Below are positions 43,790 to 53,228 of a stretch of DNA of 64,000 bases, piece after piece. This stretch comes from Thalassospira lucentensis MCCC 1A00383 = DSM 14000 (GTDB lineage Bacteria; Pseudomonadota; Alphaproteobacteria; Rhodospirillales; Thalassospiraceae), in assembly GCF_000421265.1 (NCBI RefSeq), contig NZ_ATWN01000001.1, positions 682,001 through 746,000 on the forward strand. The letters are read 5' to 3'. A model generated the notes under the pieces. It was not told where the DNA came from, did no database searches, and saw only the letters and a list, made by a program, of their open reading frames with translations. Made by a program: the position numbers and the translations under genes. How positions within the stretch are numbered: the stretch's first letter is position 1; every line of letters begins with the position of its first letter.

Positions 43790-44551
43790 ATGCAGCAGGT
43801 ACAGTCACTGGTCAGGGCATTAAGCATCCTCAACGCGCTCGCCGAGAGCGACGACGGGATGACGCTGACCGAAATTGCCGGGCAGGTTAAATTGCCCCCA
43901 TCAACCGCCCATCGATTGCTGACCACGATGCAGTACGAACGCTACGTCGCCTTTGATGGCGAACGGACATTGTGGTTCGTTGGTGTGCAGGCATTCAGTG
44001 TTGGCAATTCCTTTACCAAAAACCGCAATCTGAGCCAGATCGCCCGACCCTATATGCGGGCTCTGATGGAAGACAGCGGCGAAACCGTAAATCTTGCCGT
44101 CGCCGATGGCGGCGAGGTGATTTTCCTGTCTCAGGTCGAGTGCCGCAAAATGATGCGCGCGCTCGTCACACCGGGGCGCCGGGCCTTGATGCATTGTTCT
44201 GGCGTAGGCAAGGCATTGCTGGCGTTCTTGCCAGACGAAGAACTCAGTGCGGTGATTGAAAAGCACGGCCTGCCAAAAATCACCGAACGCACACTGGTAA
44301 CCACACGTGCATTGAAAAAGGATCTGGAACGGTCCCGTCAGCTCGGCTACGCGCTTGATGACGAAGAACACGCTGTTGGGTTGCGCTGTGTGGCCGGAGT
44401 TGTCCGTGACGAAACCGGCAATCCAATTGCTGCCTTGTCGCTTTCCGGGCCTGCGGCGCGCATTCCCAATGACCGTATTGAACAGTTCGGTTTAAAAGTA
44501 CGGCGCGTCTGTGCCGACCTTAGCCGCGAATATGGCGGGGTTCCGGTTTAA
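43790..44551 (+). CDS. IclR family transcriptional regulator
   Basis: A 253-residue IclR-type regulator. The N-terminal winged helix (SLVRALSILNALAESDDGMT, LTEIAGQVKLPPSTAHRLL) is followed by the effector domain with SQVECRKMMRALVTPGRRAL and the C-terminal block DDEEHAVGLRCVAGVVRDET. Members regulate catabolic operons for aromatic or small organic acids. The target and ligand are unknown; no catabolic operon is adjacent. It follows AGGGAG. Confidence 0.88.
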   Translation: MQQVQSLVRALSILNALAESDDGMTLTEIAGQVKLPPSTAHRLLTTMQYERYVAFDGERTLWFVGVQAFSVGNSFTKNRNLSQIARPYMRALMEDSGETVNLAVADGGEVIFLSQVECRKMMRALVTPGRRALMHCSGVGKALLAFLPDEELSAVIEKHGLPKITERTLVTTRALKKDLERSRQLGYALDDEEHAVGLRCVAGVVRDETGNPIAALSLSGPAARIPNDRIEQFGLKVRRVCADLSREYGGVPV

Positions 44552-44604
44552 CAACTGATTGGCGGCCTGATTTAGCCCGTTTTGGGAAATGCTGGCCGTT
44601 TGGC

Positions 44605-46062
44605 TTAGCTGTTTTCAGACCGTTTGGTTGTTGCGAACCGGAATGTATTGCGCCCGTTTTTCTTGGCCATATACATCGCACTGTCAGCCGCCGAAATAAG
44701 CTCGTCAATGGTTTCGGCATGATCGGGATAAAGCGATATGCCAATGGACGCCGTAACAAGATAGGGCGCTTCGTCCGGGCCAAGGTCAACCGGGCTTGAG
44801 GTCAGGGCATCTTTCAGTTTGTTGGCGACAATTTCGGCATCCTCGGGGGTTTCTGACCCCGACAGGATGACGGTAAATTCGTCACCACCAATGCGCGCAA
44901 CCGTATCAACATCGCGTAATTTCGCACTCAGCCGTGCGGCGACGTCCCGCAGGACTTTGTCGCCAATGATATGGCCGCGCGTGTCATTGAGCGTCTTGAA
45001 CCCATCCAGATCAATATACATCAGCGCAAAGCATTCCCGTCGACGTTTGGAAAGCTTGATCGCAAATGTCAGCCGATCCATGAACAGATATCTGTTGGGA
45101 AGCGATGTCAGCGCATCGTGATTTGCCTGAAACCGGATTTGTTCTTCGGCGGTTCTGCGTTCGGTAATGTCACGGAAACTGGTCAGGCGAAGTGTCTTGC
45201 CATCAATAAGCACGTTTCGCCCATTGATCTCGCAGGGGAACTGACTGCCGTCGTGTCGTTTGGCCATCGCCTCATAGGGTTTATCATAACCCGATTGGAT
45301 ATTATCCGTCACGGTTGGCAATGTTTCAGATGAAATAATGTCCGCCGCACTAAGCTCCAAAAGTGCGTTGCGCCCATACCCGAACATGCGTTCCGCCGCA
45401 TTGTTGGCATCAACGCATTTGCCGCTGTCATGAAGAAACAAAGCTTCATTGGAAAGATTGGCCATGGTTTCCAGACGGTTCTGGCTTTCACGGCGTAAAT
45501 TGCGCTCGCGCACCAGCTCGGTAATGTCCCAGACAATACAATCAATCTGGCAATCGGACGTATAAGGCGGCAGGGACCGCATCTGAACCCGCAACCAGCG
45601 TTGTTCATGTTCCTTGTTGGTAAGCGGAAGTTCCGCCACCGTGATGTCACCCTGGGCGGAAATTGCATTTTCCCGAAGGTTTATAAGAGATGCATGGTCA
45701 AGAATGTGATCGCGAAGATCAGGACGACTGTCTGTCGCAAGATTGGCACCAATCCAGTCCAGACCCTGTTCGGAGGCAAACTCAATCAAGCCATCTTTGT
45801 CGATCCGAAAAACCAGACCGGGCAGGCGGGCAAAGAACCTTGCACGGGCGCGGGCATTGCGGCGCACGATAAGATGCAGGCCAATCATGCCAAGTCCGGT
45901 CAGTACAAAGAAAACAACGGATGAGGGGAATGCCGAAGAAACCATCAAGGTTTCAGTAGTCCCCAGTACAACATGGGCACCACCACACAGCCAAATTCCC
46001 AGCAAGCACCAGAAAATCAGCAGGGCGACAAAATATCGGTTCTCTAAAAAGGGACCGGGCAT
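44605..46062 (-). CDS. Membrane-anchored PAS-GGDEF diguanylate cyclase
   Basis: A 485-residue protein with two N-terminal hydrophobic segments (YFVALLIFWCLLGIWLCGG near 8-26; SVVFFVLTGLGMIGLHLIV near 48-66), two PAS-type regions (~75-170 and ~200-310), and a C-terminal GGDEF domain with intact active site RIGGDEFTVI. RDVD five residues before GGDEF is a canonical inhibitory I-site, so c-di-GMP product feedback is expected. There is no EAL domain. The start ATG at 46062 has no clear Shine-Dalgarno outside an inverted repeat (46070-46109). Confidence 0.9.
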   Translation of the reverse strand: MPGPFLENRYFVALLIFWCLLGIWLCGGAHVVLGTTETLMVSSAFPSSVVFFVLTGLGMIGLHLIVRRNARARARFFARLPGLVFRIDKDGLIEFASEQGLDWIGANLATDSRPDLRDHILDHASLINLRENAISAQGDITVAELPLTNKEHEQRWLRVQMRSLPPYTSDCQIDCIVWDITELVRERNLRRESQNRLETMANLSNEALFLHDSGKCVDANNAAERMFGYGRNALLELSAADIISSETLPTVTDNIQSGYDKPYEAMAKRHDGSQFPCEINGRNVLIDGKTLRLTSFRDITERRTAEEQIRFQANHDALTSLPNRYLFMDRLTFAIKLSKRRRECFALMYIDLDGFKTLNDTRGHIIGDKVLRDVAARLSAKLRDVDTVARIGGDEFTVILSGSETPEDAEIVANKLKDALTSSPVDLGPDEAPYLVTASIGISLYPDHAETIDELISAADSAMYMAKKNGRNTFRFATTKRSENS

Positions 46063-46069
46063 AGCGTTT

Positions 46070-46109
46070 GGTATATTCTTTCACCGTGATGACGGCGAAA
46101 GAATATACC
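46070..46109. promoter_or_regulatory. Long perfect inverted repeat before the diguanylate cyclase gene
   Basis: GGTATATTCTTTC (46070-46082) and GAAAGAATATACC (46097-46109) pair perfectly. The 14 bases between them contain a further CCGT/ACGG pairing around a GATG loop, so the whole 40 bases can fold as one stem. It ends seven bases before the diguanylate cyclase start codon on the minus strand and could be an operator or an RNA structure that controls translation. Confidence 0.75.
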
Positions 46110-46168
46110 TATGGTCGAGTATTACAAGTAGCTAATTGTCGTGTGTGGATAGGCTGGGGTCTGTGTTC

Positions 46169-46813
46169 TTACATCCCCGGGCAGGAAACGCCCGTTCCGC
46201 TAATCCCGCAATAGCCATCCGGATTCTTATCCAGATATTGCTGATGGAAGTCTTCTGCGTAATAGAAGGTCTGGCCATCGGCAATCTCGGTCGTAATCTC
46301 GGAAAGTCCGGCTTTGCCAAGAGCGGCAAGGTACTGTGTGCGCGAACTTTTCGCGGCCTCCGCCTGATCATCATTCATGGTATAGATCACCGAACGGTAT
46401 TGGGATCCGATGTCGTTGCCCTGGCGCATGCCCTGGGTCGGGTTATGGTTTTCCCAAAACACCTTCAAAAGCGACGGATAGGAAATCACCGTCGGATCAA
46501 ACACGACAAGAACAACTTCGGCGTGACCGGTCATGCCACTACAAACTTCGCGGTATGTCGGATTTTTGGTATAGCCACCGGCATATCCCGCGGCCGTTGT
46601 GTAAACGCCGGGAACCTTCCAGAAAAGCCGTTCGGCCCCCCAGAAGCACCCCATGCCAAACACGGCCGTTTCAAGACCATCGGGAAACGGGCCTGTCATG
46701 GGGTTTCCGGTCACAACATGCCGGTCTGCAACAGGAACTTCCTCGTCGCGCCCGGGCAGGGCCGTATCGGCTGTTGGCATTTTGGCTTTTTCAGACATAA
46801 GGCTGGAAAACAT
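46169..46813 (-). CDS. msrA: Peptide methionine sulfoxide reductase A
   Basis: A 214-residue MsrA, which repairs methionine-S-sulfoxide in oxidised proteins using thioredoxin. The catalytic cysteine is in [13 protein letters not shown] (Cys56), followed by [20 protein letters not shown] with GHAEVV, and C-terminal resolving region [14 protein letters not shown]. The chosen start (46813, MFSSLM) follows AGGTGA. The gene is upstream of the diguanylate cyclase on the same strand, but 106 bases including the inverted repeat separate them. Confidence 0.94.
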   Translation of the reverse strand: MFSSLMSEKAKMPTADTALPGRDEEVPVADRHVVTGNPMTGPFPDGLETAVFGMGCFWGAERLFWKVPGVYTTAAGYAGGYTKNPTYREVCSGMTGHAEVVLVVFDPTVISYPSLLKVFWENHNPTQGMRQGNDIGSQYRSVIYTMNDDQAEAAKSSRTQYLAALGKAGLSEITTEIADGQTFYYAEDFHQQYLDKNPDGYCGISGTGVSCPGM

Positions 46814-46988
46814 CTTCGTCACCTGATCAAATTTGGCTTTCTGTAGTGCAATGTAACCCAGAGCACGGCAATAGCAATTCCCCTGTTGGTAAAATGTCTT
46901 TGAACGTTCTTTTGGCAAGGACGAACCCGGCGCCGATACTGCGCTGTAAACCTGTCGCCCGTCATCGGGCTGGTCATCAGGGAATAGT

Positions 46989-47312
46989 ATGGTTCAGCGC
47001 CTAAAGCATTTAAAATCAACGATTTTGATGATCGGCGGTGTCGTTTGTCTTCTCATCGGGTTTGCCTTTTTGCCCTTGCCGCCACCATTTTTCGGCATGG
47101 TTTTTCTTGCCGCCGGAATACCAATGCTTGCGGCTGGGTCAAAACGCACCAGACGCTTTATCCAGTTGATGCGATGGCGTCATTATCGCCATAACCAAAA
47201 GGTCGAATATCTGGTGTCGCGACTGCCATCTTTCTTGCGAAAACATGGACACCGTACGCGCCCGGATGTGTTGGTGCGCCTGCGCGGCAAAAACAACGCC
47301 AAGCAAGGTTAG
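46989..47312 (+). CDS. Small membrane protein of unknown function, 107 aa
   Basis: Not assigned to a family. Two adjacent hydrophobic segments ([20 protein letters not shown] and [16 protein letters not shown]) with a proline-rich turn PLPPPF between them are followed by a strongly basic tail ([20 protein letters not shown]). The pattern resembles PGPGW-type small membrane proteins, but the motif itself is not present. The ATG follows AGGGA. Confidence 0.68.
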   Translation: MVQRLKHLKSTILMIGGVVCLLIGFAFLPLPPPFFGMVFLAAGIPMLAAGSKRTRRFIQLMRWRHYRHNQKVEYLVSRLPSFLRKHGHRTRPDVLVRLRGKNNAKQG

Positions 47313-47378
47313 ATACGCCGTCGTTGGCAGGGGTTTGAATCCAATTGAATGTGCGGCAACGTCACACGGACAAGACAA

Positions 47379-48743
47379 TTACGGCGTTATCCGCCGGACA
47401 AGGCAATCTACACCCTGATTTTTAAGTGCCGTACATGCCTGAGCGGCCTGATCGTTGGTTGCGTATTGCCCGGTGATCAAACGGAAAAACAATCCTTGGC
47501 CCTCAATTGCGATGGTGGAAACGTCATGTGCGGCATTGGTCAAAACACCATTTGATCGTGATTGAAAAACCGACCATGAAGATTCGGCGCGCTCACGTGT
47601 GCGATACGCCGCAAGCTGCACCGCGTAATAGGGACCCGATGGTGCAACCATTGGCTCGGTTTGTGTTGTCGGCGTGGCTTTAGCTGTCGCTGGCGCTTTG
47701 GATGCCATCGGCACTTCAATCATCGAGGTTGCGGGCGCACTGTCGGTGATTTCAAGCTCACCCTGTTCAACGGGGCGCGCATTCGTTGCAACCACGGCAC
47801 CGGTATGGGTTGTTTCCTGTTGATCCCCGGCAATGGTCGGGGCCGACATTGTCGCGACGGCCATCGAACTGTCCGGTTTCGGGGCCGGTTTTGCCGTTTC
47901 TTTCAGGACAGGCACGGGGGCAACAACAGCAACAGGTGCTTTCGATGCCGCCTTCGTCGGTGCGGCAGCATTGATTGTTGCCGACGGTGTGCTTGTTACA
48001 GGGGCCGGTGCGGCTGCGGGGGTTTTGCGCTCAACAGATGTCAGGCGTGCCGTGTTTTCGCTGACATTCATTTCCATCGGCGGCGTTGGGGATGCGCGGT
48101 CTTCCGGCTCGGCAGTTACGACGCCGCCCGTTTTATAAAAGTCACGGTTCCGGTCGACCTGTGGTGGATTGGGAAGGTCAGGGCCGGGGGCAACGGTGGC
48201 GGCGGCGACCACAGTATCGATTTCAGCCGAACGGGCAAATTGCGGTTTGCTACGATCAAGGGCAACAAGGCGACGCTGTGCCAGACTGTTGATACTGCCC
48301 GAAAGGCGGATACTCTGACCGCAATCAAGATCAATCTTCAAATCCGGTGACGACGCGGTAAGCCAGACATAAAGCTTGCGCGCATTGTCGTAATGACCAT
48401 CAAGGTCATAGGATATCGCTTGCAGCAGATTGTCCTGCGGACTGGCATCCAGCGAGATTGGCGGCATGTCGGTTGACGATGCGGTTTCTGTCGCTTGGTC
48501 ACGCACATGATCCTGATCAAAGAACAGCCCACAGGTCGCCCGATCAAGGGCTGCGCGTTCGCCTGGCGGTGTTTCCATCGGCATGTCAGCCGATGTTGAT
48601 CTGGCTTGCGGATCGCTTTCAAACCAGAAGCTGGACATATCCGATGAGCTGCAAGCCGCCAGAAGCGGCAGAAGTGCTGCGGCAGTAAACCAAACCCGTT
48701 TTCGCGATGCTTTAGAGGTGGTTGTCGCAGACCTGATTTTCAC
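47379..48743 (-). CDS. SPOR-domain lipoprotein
   Basis: A 454-residue exported lipoprotein. The signal peptide carries lipobox LLAAC (mature Cys near residue 31). A long Pro/Ala/Thr-rich middle region of low complexity (about residues 190-360) links to a C-terminal SPOR domain (YYAVQLAAYRTRERAESSWS ... GLFFRLITGQYATNDQAAQA), which binds denuded peptidoglycan strands at division sites. The start is a GTG at 48743 after AGGTGAAG. The role is probably in envelope or septal peptidoglycan; which process is unknown. Confidence 0.85.
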   Translation of the reverse strand: MKIRSATTTSKASRKRVWFTAAALLPLLAACSSSDMSSFWFESDPQARSTSADMPMETPPGERAALDRATCGLFFDQDHVRDQATETASSTDMPPISLDASPQDNLLQAISYDLDGHYDNARKLYVWLTASSPDLKIDLDCGQSIRLSGSINSLAQRRLVALDRSKPQFARSAEIDTVVAAATVAPGPDLPNPPQVDRNRDFYKTGGVVTAEPEDRASPTPPMEMNVSENTARLTSVERKTPAAAPAPVTSTPSATINAAAPTKAASKAPVAVVAPVPVLKETAKPAPKPDSSMAVATMSAPTIAGDQQETTHTGAVVATNARPVEQGELEITDSAPATSMIEVPMASKAPATAKATPTTQTEPMVAPSGPYYAVQLAAYRTRERAESSWSVFQSRSNGVLTNAAHDVSTIAIEGQGLFFRLITGQYATNDQAAQACTALKNQGVDCLVRRITP

Positions 48744-48935
48744 ACTTCACCTGATGATCACTGTAATTGCATATGCGCACTGTTTATTGCCCTTTGCAGG
48801 GAAATACAACTGTCGCAAGCGCTTCAGATACTGTCAAGCATCCCGCAATTTCAGTGGGATAAACAATCAGGCGGAAAATGAAGGGAAATTGGCCGAACGG
48901 CATCAGATGATAGTGGGATAAAGCCGACTTTTAAA

Positions 48936-49331
48936 TCAGCGCATCGCAATCGGAACGAGGATACCGCCCAGCAGTATCAGCACAGTGACGGCAATCACGA
49001 TGTAGACGATGCCTTTGGTTGCCTGATTGGCAACTTCGCGCGATACACCCGTCGAACCCTTGGTATTTCTACGGGAGGATGATCCGCCAGATCTGCCAGG
49101 CCCGTTTGATTCAGGGGTCAGGATTTTGACGATCTGCTTTTTGTCCTTACGGGTCGCAGAATCGTATTTGTTCTCGACCACGCGGACTTCGGTGTTTTTG
49201 CTGTTTGTCAGGGCTTCTTTGGCGGAATTCACCGCCGCTGCGTAATCTGAGACCGTTTGTAGCTCCATCGGCTGTCCGGTCGTGCGCACGCACACGACCG
49301 TATAGCTTTTGCGCATGATGGTATCAGACAT
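48936..49331 (-). CDS. Unknown protein with C-terminal membrane anchor and an N-terminal domain like that of the 562-aa protein
   Basis: A 131-residue protein. The N-terminal 65 residues (YTVVCVRTTGQPMELQTVSD ... TEVRVVENKYDSATRKDKKQ) follow the same pattern of small alpha/beta domain as the first 65 residues of the protein at 11396. A glycine/serine/arginine-rich linker and one C-terminal hydrophobic segment (GIVYIVIAVTVLILLGGILV) then suggest tail anchoring. The start MSDTIMRKSY follows GGAG. Function is not known. Confidence 0.72.
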   Translation of the reverse strand: MSDTIMRKSYTVVCVRTTGQPMELQTVSDYAAAVNSAKEALTNSKNTEVRVVENKYDSATRKDKKQIVKILTPESNGPGRSGGSSSRRNTKGSTGVSREVANQATKGIVYIVIAVTVLILLGGILVPIAMR

Positions 49332-49455
49332 AACTTGATCGTTCTCCAGAGTCCCGTAAACGGCCTTTACATGGCGCTTTCAGAGAAAAATGAAAAGCTA
49401 TCCTAACGAATAGGTCATCACATCTTCGCGATCAGGACTTAGGATCAGGACCTGT

Positions 49456-49923
49456 TCAGTTGGCGATCTTCGCCGACAGTTCCTTGTATTCATCACAAGA
49501 CATACCGCAAACCTGTTCAAGTCGCGCAAGGTTTTCGCGTGCCATGTCAGGCTTTCCGGTCTGAAGGAAAAGCTCACCCTGATATTCAAGCGCCCCAACA
49601 TGTTCCGGATCGATCATCAAAGCCCGCTCATAATTTTGGGCGGCACTGTCAAAGTCGCCCTGTTTACGCTGGCTGTAGGCAAGGTAGTTGAACAGGTCGG
49701 CGTTCTCAGGATCGTCTTTCAACATTTCCTTGATGGTATCGATCGCCTTGTCATACATGCCACCATCGACCAGTTCGGTAACGGCGGAAAGATCGGTGTC
49801 TCCTGAACCCCATGAAGTCGAATTGCCCATTGCCAAGGCGTTGGTTGCCGCTATCGGGCTTGCAAACATCATCGCGCACGCAACAGTCATGATTATTTTT
49901 GGGGTTTTACCACTAAGGGTCAT
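49456..49923 (-). CDS. Exported TPR-repeat protein
   Basis: About 155 residues. The signal peptide (LSGKTPKIIMTVACAMMFAS onward, ending near ALA) precedes three tetratricopeptide repeats (for example MYDKAIDTIKEMLKDDPENA, DLFNYLAYSQRKQGDFDSAA, and HVGALEYQGELFLQTGKPDM). It ends ARLEQVCGMSCDEYKELSAK, where two cysteines in CGMSC may form a disulfide. The start at 49923 follows AAAGG; an upstream ATG is not supported. TPR proteins scaffold protein complexes; partners are unknown. Confidence 0.8.
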   Translation of the reverse strand: MTLSGKTPKIIMTVACAMMFASPIAATNALAMGNSTSWGSGDTDLSAVTELVDGGMYDKAIDTIKEMLKDDPENADLFNYLAYSQRKQGDFDSAAQNYERALMIDPEHVGALEYQGELFLQTGKPDMARENLARLEQVCGMSCDEYKELSAKIAN

Positions 49924-49982
49924 CGTCGTACCTTTCATTGGTCGTTATAGTTTGTAAATACGTTCGATGGGACGGAACAGAT

Positions 49983-49998
49983 TTGTGATTTATCACAA
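49983..49998. promoter_or_regulatory. Perfect dyad TTGTGAT-TT-ATCACAA
   Basis: A 16-base dyad with seven-base perfect arms between the divergent TPR gene (49923) and DUF4126 gene (50058). It resembles CRP-class half-sites but with a four-base spacer between TGTGA and TCACA. Candidate operator only. Confidence 0.42.
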
Positions 49999-50057
49999 CG
50001 GAAATTTTTGCATAGTCACTTGTTGGTGAAAATCATGACATTAAAAGGGCAAGTTCT

Positions 50058-50774
50058 TTGGGGGTAATCGAGACACTTGCACTGGGAATGGGCGGTGCCT
50101 GGGCCAGTGGAATCAATCTTTACGGCACTGTTGTCGTGCTGGGCATGATGGATAATTTCGGCCTCATAACCCTGCCGCCGGATCTTCAAATCCTGACGTC
50201 ATGGTGGGTCTTGTCCTTTGCCGTTTTGTTCTACCTGATAGAGTTTGTCGCCGACAAAATCCCGTTTGTTGATAGTCTCTGGGATGCCATCCACACCTTC
50301 ATCCGCATCCCGGCTGGCGCATTGTTGGCCGCTGGTGCAATGAGTGGCCTTGATGCTGGTATGGGCGAGGACGTCCAAACGGTGATTGCGTTATTGATTG
50401 GCGGCACGGTTGCGGCCGGAAGCCACTTTACCAAGGCCGGCAGCCGGGCTGCGATCAACACATCGCCCGAACCTGTGACAAACACCATTGCATCAGTAAC
50501 AGAAGACGTCGCCGTGTTTGGCGCGCTCTATACAGTTGTGTTCCATCCGGTTGTGTTCTTTGTCTTGTTTGCGGTGTTTGTCTTGTTGCTGATTTGGCTG
50601 GTGCCAAAAATCTGGCGCTTTATCGGCGATGTGTTTGGCAATGCCCGTCATCCGTCCGCAGCCTACAGTCAGACACGCGCACATCAATCCGCACCAACCA
50701 TGAACCAGACGGGAAAAATTGATCTGTCAGGGGCGGGCCACAATGCCCAATTGCCACCGCATGATCCAAAGTAA
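50058..50774 (+). CDS. DUF4126 family membrane protein
   Basis: A 238-residue protein with about six hydrophobic segments. The N-terminal GGAWASGINLYGTVVVLGMM and VADKIPFVDSLWDAIHTFIR regions match the DUF4126 family. It has no known function. The start is probably the TTG at 50058, eight bases after AAAAGGGC; an ATG eleven codons downstream is possible. A bidirectional terminator follows at 50817. Confidence 0.8.
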   Translation: MGVIETLALGMGGAWASGINLYGTVVVLGMMDNFGLITLPPDLQILTSWWVLSFAVLFYLIEFVADKIPFVDSLWDAIHTFIRIPAGALLAAGAMSGLDAGMGEDVQTVIALLIGGTVAAGSHFTKAGSRAAINTSPEPVTNTIASVTEDVAVFGALYTVVFHPVVFFVLFAVFVLLLIWLVPKIWRFIGDVFGNARHPSAAYSQTRAHQSAPTMNQTGKIDLSGAGHNAQLPPHDPK

Positions 50775-50816
50775 CCGGCACATGATCTGAGTCGGCAGTT
50801 AATAAAATAGACAAAG

Positions 50817-50852
50817 AAAAACCCCGCAAGCAATTGGCCTGCGGGGTTTTTT
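50817..50852. terminator. Bidirectional terminator between DUF4126 gene and thrS
   Basis: AAAAACCCCGCA (50817-50828) and TGCGGGGTTTTTT (50840-50852) with an 11-base loop, between convergent genes. Confidence 0.92.
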
Positions 50853-50879
50853 GATTTTTATCTGATCAACTTGAAGGAA

Positions 50880-52817
50880 TCAGAAATCCGCTTCGATCAC
50901 GCGATCACGAATTTCAGCAGCCATCGCCTCGGCAATCTCATCAATGCCAAAGGTCTTCTGATGCTTGAACCCGATGCGGCGCACCGACGCGGTTTTCTCT
51001 TCGGCTTCGCGTTTACCAAGGGCAAGGATCATCGGGATCTTTGCGTGGCTATGTTCGCGGACCTTGTAGTTGATCTTTTCATTGCGGGTGTCGACTTCGA
51101 CATTCAGCCCCTTGGCCGCAAGGGCGGCTTTGACTTCATGTGCGTAGTCATCTGCTTCGTTGGTAATCGTGCAGATCACCGCATGAACCGGTGACAGCCA
51201 CAAGGGCAGGCGACCGGCATAGTTTTCAATCAGAATACCGATGAAGCGTTCCAGCGATCCCAAAATCGCACGGTGCAACATGACCGGACGGTGTTTTTCG
51301 CCGTCTTCACCCATATAGGATGCATCAAGACGTTCAGGCAGAACAAAGTCAGCCTGAAGCGTGCCACACTGCCAGTCACGACCAATCGCGTCGCGCAGAA
51401 CAAATTCAAGCTTCGGCCCGTAAAACGCGCCTTCACCCGGATTAATCTCAAGCGCAAGACCAGCCTCTTCTGCCGCTTCGCGAAGGGCGGTTTCGGCCTT
51501 GTCCCAGATTTCATCGGAACCCGCACGCACTTCCGGACGGTCCGAGAATTTGACAAGAATGTCAGTAAAGCCGAAATCCTTATAAACCGATTTCAGAAGG
51601 TCGCAGAAAATCTTGGTTTCCGAAACGATCTGGTCTTCGGTGCAGAAGATATGCGCATCATCCTGAATGAACTGACGCACACGCATGATGCCATGCAGGC
51701 CGCCAGATGGCTCATTGCGGTGGCAGCAGCCAAATTCAGCCATGCGCAGCGGCAAATCGCGATAAGATTTGCTGCCCAGACGGAAAATCTGAACGTGGCA
51801 TGGGCAGTTCATTGGCTTCAGCGCCAGAACCTTTTCAGGATCATCTTCATCCGGGGTGGTGGTGAACATGTTCTCGCGGAACTTTTCCCAGTGACCCGAT
51901 TTTTCCCAAAGCACACGGTCCACAAGCTGCGGCGTACGAACTTCCTGATACCCGGCATCATCAAGACGATCCCGGATATAGGTTTCAACCTTGCGATAAA
52001 GCTTCAACCCCTTGTCATGCCAGAAGACAGACCCTTGGGCTTCTTCCTGCATATGGAACAGGTCCATCTCGCGGCCAAGGCGGCGGTGATCGCGCTTCTC
52101 GGCTTCTTCGAGCATATGCAGATAGGCATCAAGGTCTTCTTTGCTTTCCCAGCACGTTCCATAGATGCGCTGGAGCATCGCGTTATCCGAATTGCCACGC
52201 CAATAGGCACCGGCAACCTTCATCAGTTTGAAGGATTTACCGATTTTACCCGTGGACGGCGCATGCGGACCGCGGCAAAGATCAATGAAATCACCCTGAC
52301 GGTAACAGGTAATGGTCTCGGTTTCCGGCAGGTCGCGGATGATCTCGGCTTTATAGTTCTCGCCTTTCTCAAGGAAGAACTTGATCGCCTCGCTGCGGTC
52401 CCAGACTTCACGCACGATCGGCTCGTTGCGTTCAACGATCTTGTGCATCTGCTTTTCGATCTTGACCAGATCGTCGGGCGTGAACGGGGTTTCGCGGGCG
52501 AAATCGTAATAAAAGCCGTTTTCAATCGACGGGCCAATGGTGACCTGCGTGTCGGGATAAAGCTCCTGAACGGCTTCGGCCATCACATGCGCGCAATCGT
52601 GACGGATCAGGGGCAGAACCTCTTTATGCCCTTTGGTCACGATTTCGATGGTCGCATTGGTGTCAATCTCACGCGCAAGGTCGCGCACTTCGCCGTTGAC
52701 GATGATGGCAAAGGATTTCTTTGCCAGTGAAGAACTGATGCTTTTTGCGACATCGAAACCCGATACGGGACCGTCGAATTCGCGTACGGCGCCATCGGGA
52801 AGGGTCAGGGCAATCAT
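50880..52817 (-). CDS. thrS: Threonyl-tRNA synthetase
   Basis: A 645-residue class II synthetase: N-terminal TGS domain ([20 protein letters not shown]), editing domain with [10 protein letters not shown], catalytic core with zinc ligands in [10 protein letters not shown] and motif regions [14 protein letters not shown] and [10 protein letters not shown], and C-terminal anticodon-binding domain. It charges tRNA-Thr and edits Ser-tRNA-Thr. Length is typical. The plus-strand reading frames opposite it are shadows of its codon bias, not genes. No T-box or known leader was seen upstream. Confidence 0.97.
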   Translation of the reverse strand: MIALTLPDGAVREFDGPVSGFDVAKSISSSLAKKSFAIIVNGEVRDLAREIDTNATIEIVTKGHKEVLPLIRHDCAHVMAEAVQELYPDTQVTIGPSIENGFYYDFARETPFTPDDLVKIEKQMHKIVERNEPIVREVWDRSEAIKFFLEKGENYKAEIIRDLPETETITCYRQGDFIDLCRGPHAPSTGKIGKSFKLMKVAGAYWRGNSDNAMLQRIYGTCWESKEDLDAYLHMLEEAEKRDHRRLGREMDLFHMQEEAQGSVFWHDKGLKLYRKVETYIRDRLDDAGYQEVRTPQLVDRVLWEKSGHWEKFRENMFTTTPDEDDPEKVLALKPMNCPCHVQIFRLGSKSYRDLPLRMAEFGCCHRNEPSGGLHGIMRVRQFIQDDAHIFCTEDQIVSETKIFCDLLKSVYKDFGFTDILVKFSDRPEVRAGSDEIWDKAETALREAAEEAGLALEINPGEGAFYGPKLEFVLRDAIGRDWQCGTLQADFVLPERLDASYMGEDGEKHRPVMLHRAILGSLERFIGILIENYAGRLPLWLSPVHAVICTITNEADDYAHEVKAALAAKGLNVEVDTRNEKINYKVREHSHAKIPMILALGKREAEEKTASVRRIGFKHQKTFGIDEIAEAMAAEIRDRVIEADF

Positions 52818-53228
52818 GGTTGGCTCAACTCTGTTTTATCTGCGGGCACACAAGTGAAATGCACATTTCGAACCCGCATGTTTACGCGGGCGCAATGCAC
52901 AAGAAAAGGAATTTCAGGATGAGGTCAAGTTCGCTCTTTGAAAAAAGCGACATTCGGGGCAGCACAAAACGCCGCGACACCATTGCAGCGCGCAGGAGTT
53001 ACCTTAAAGATCAACTTTTTGTCGGCATGGCCGTTCATTGATGCTTTCCCGTTTCGTGATCAGCCAATATAACAGGTGAAACGCACACGGCAACATAGAA
53101 GGTACCATAGCCTGTGACCTGCAATGTCGATGACAAGTCATTGCCAGTTATGGCCTTTACCCGAATGTTCATGTCTGTGTTACAAAACCAAATAACGGCG
53201 CGTCACCACCGCCAGAAGGGAGCCCCAC
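52818..53228. other. Intergenic region upstream of thrS and MFS gene
   Basis: A 411-base divergent interval. It must hold promoters for thrS (minus) and the MFS gene (plus; GGGAG precedes its start). A 40-codon basic ORF starting at the ATG 52919 after AAGGA is the only coding hint and is not convincing. No known riboswitch or tRNA is seen. Confidence 0.5.

Noticed and set aside
47661-48350. A 229-codon frame opposite the SPOR lipoprotein
   Set aside because: Its Cys/Arg/Gly-rich sequence mirrors the Pro/Ala/Thr-rich low-complexity region on the other strand.
51273-52730. A 485-codon plus-strand open frame opposite thrS
   Set aside because: thrS is an unmistakable full-length gene on the minus strand. 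The antisense frame has no domain, no ribosome site and the composition expected of a codon-bias shadow.
52919-53041. A 40-codon basic ORF in the thrS upstream region, with AAGGA before its ATG
   Set aside because: The ribosome-site resemblance is modest and nothing else supports coding. It may be chance; ribosome profiling would decide.
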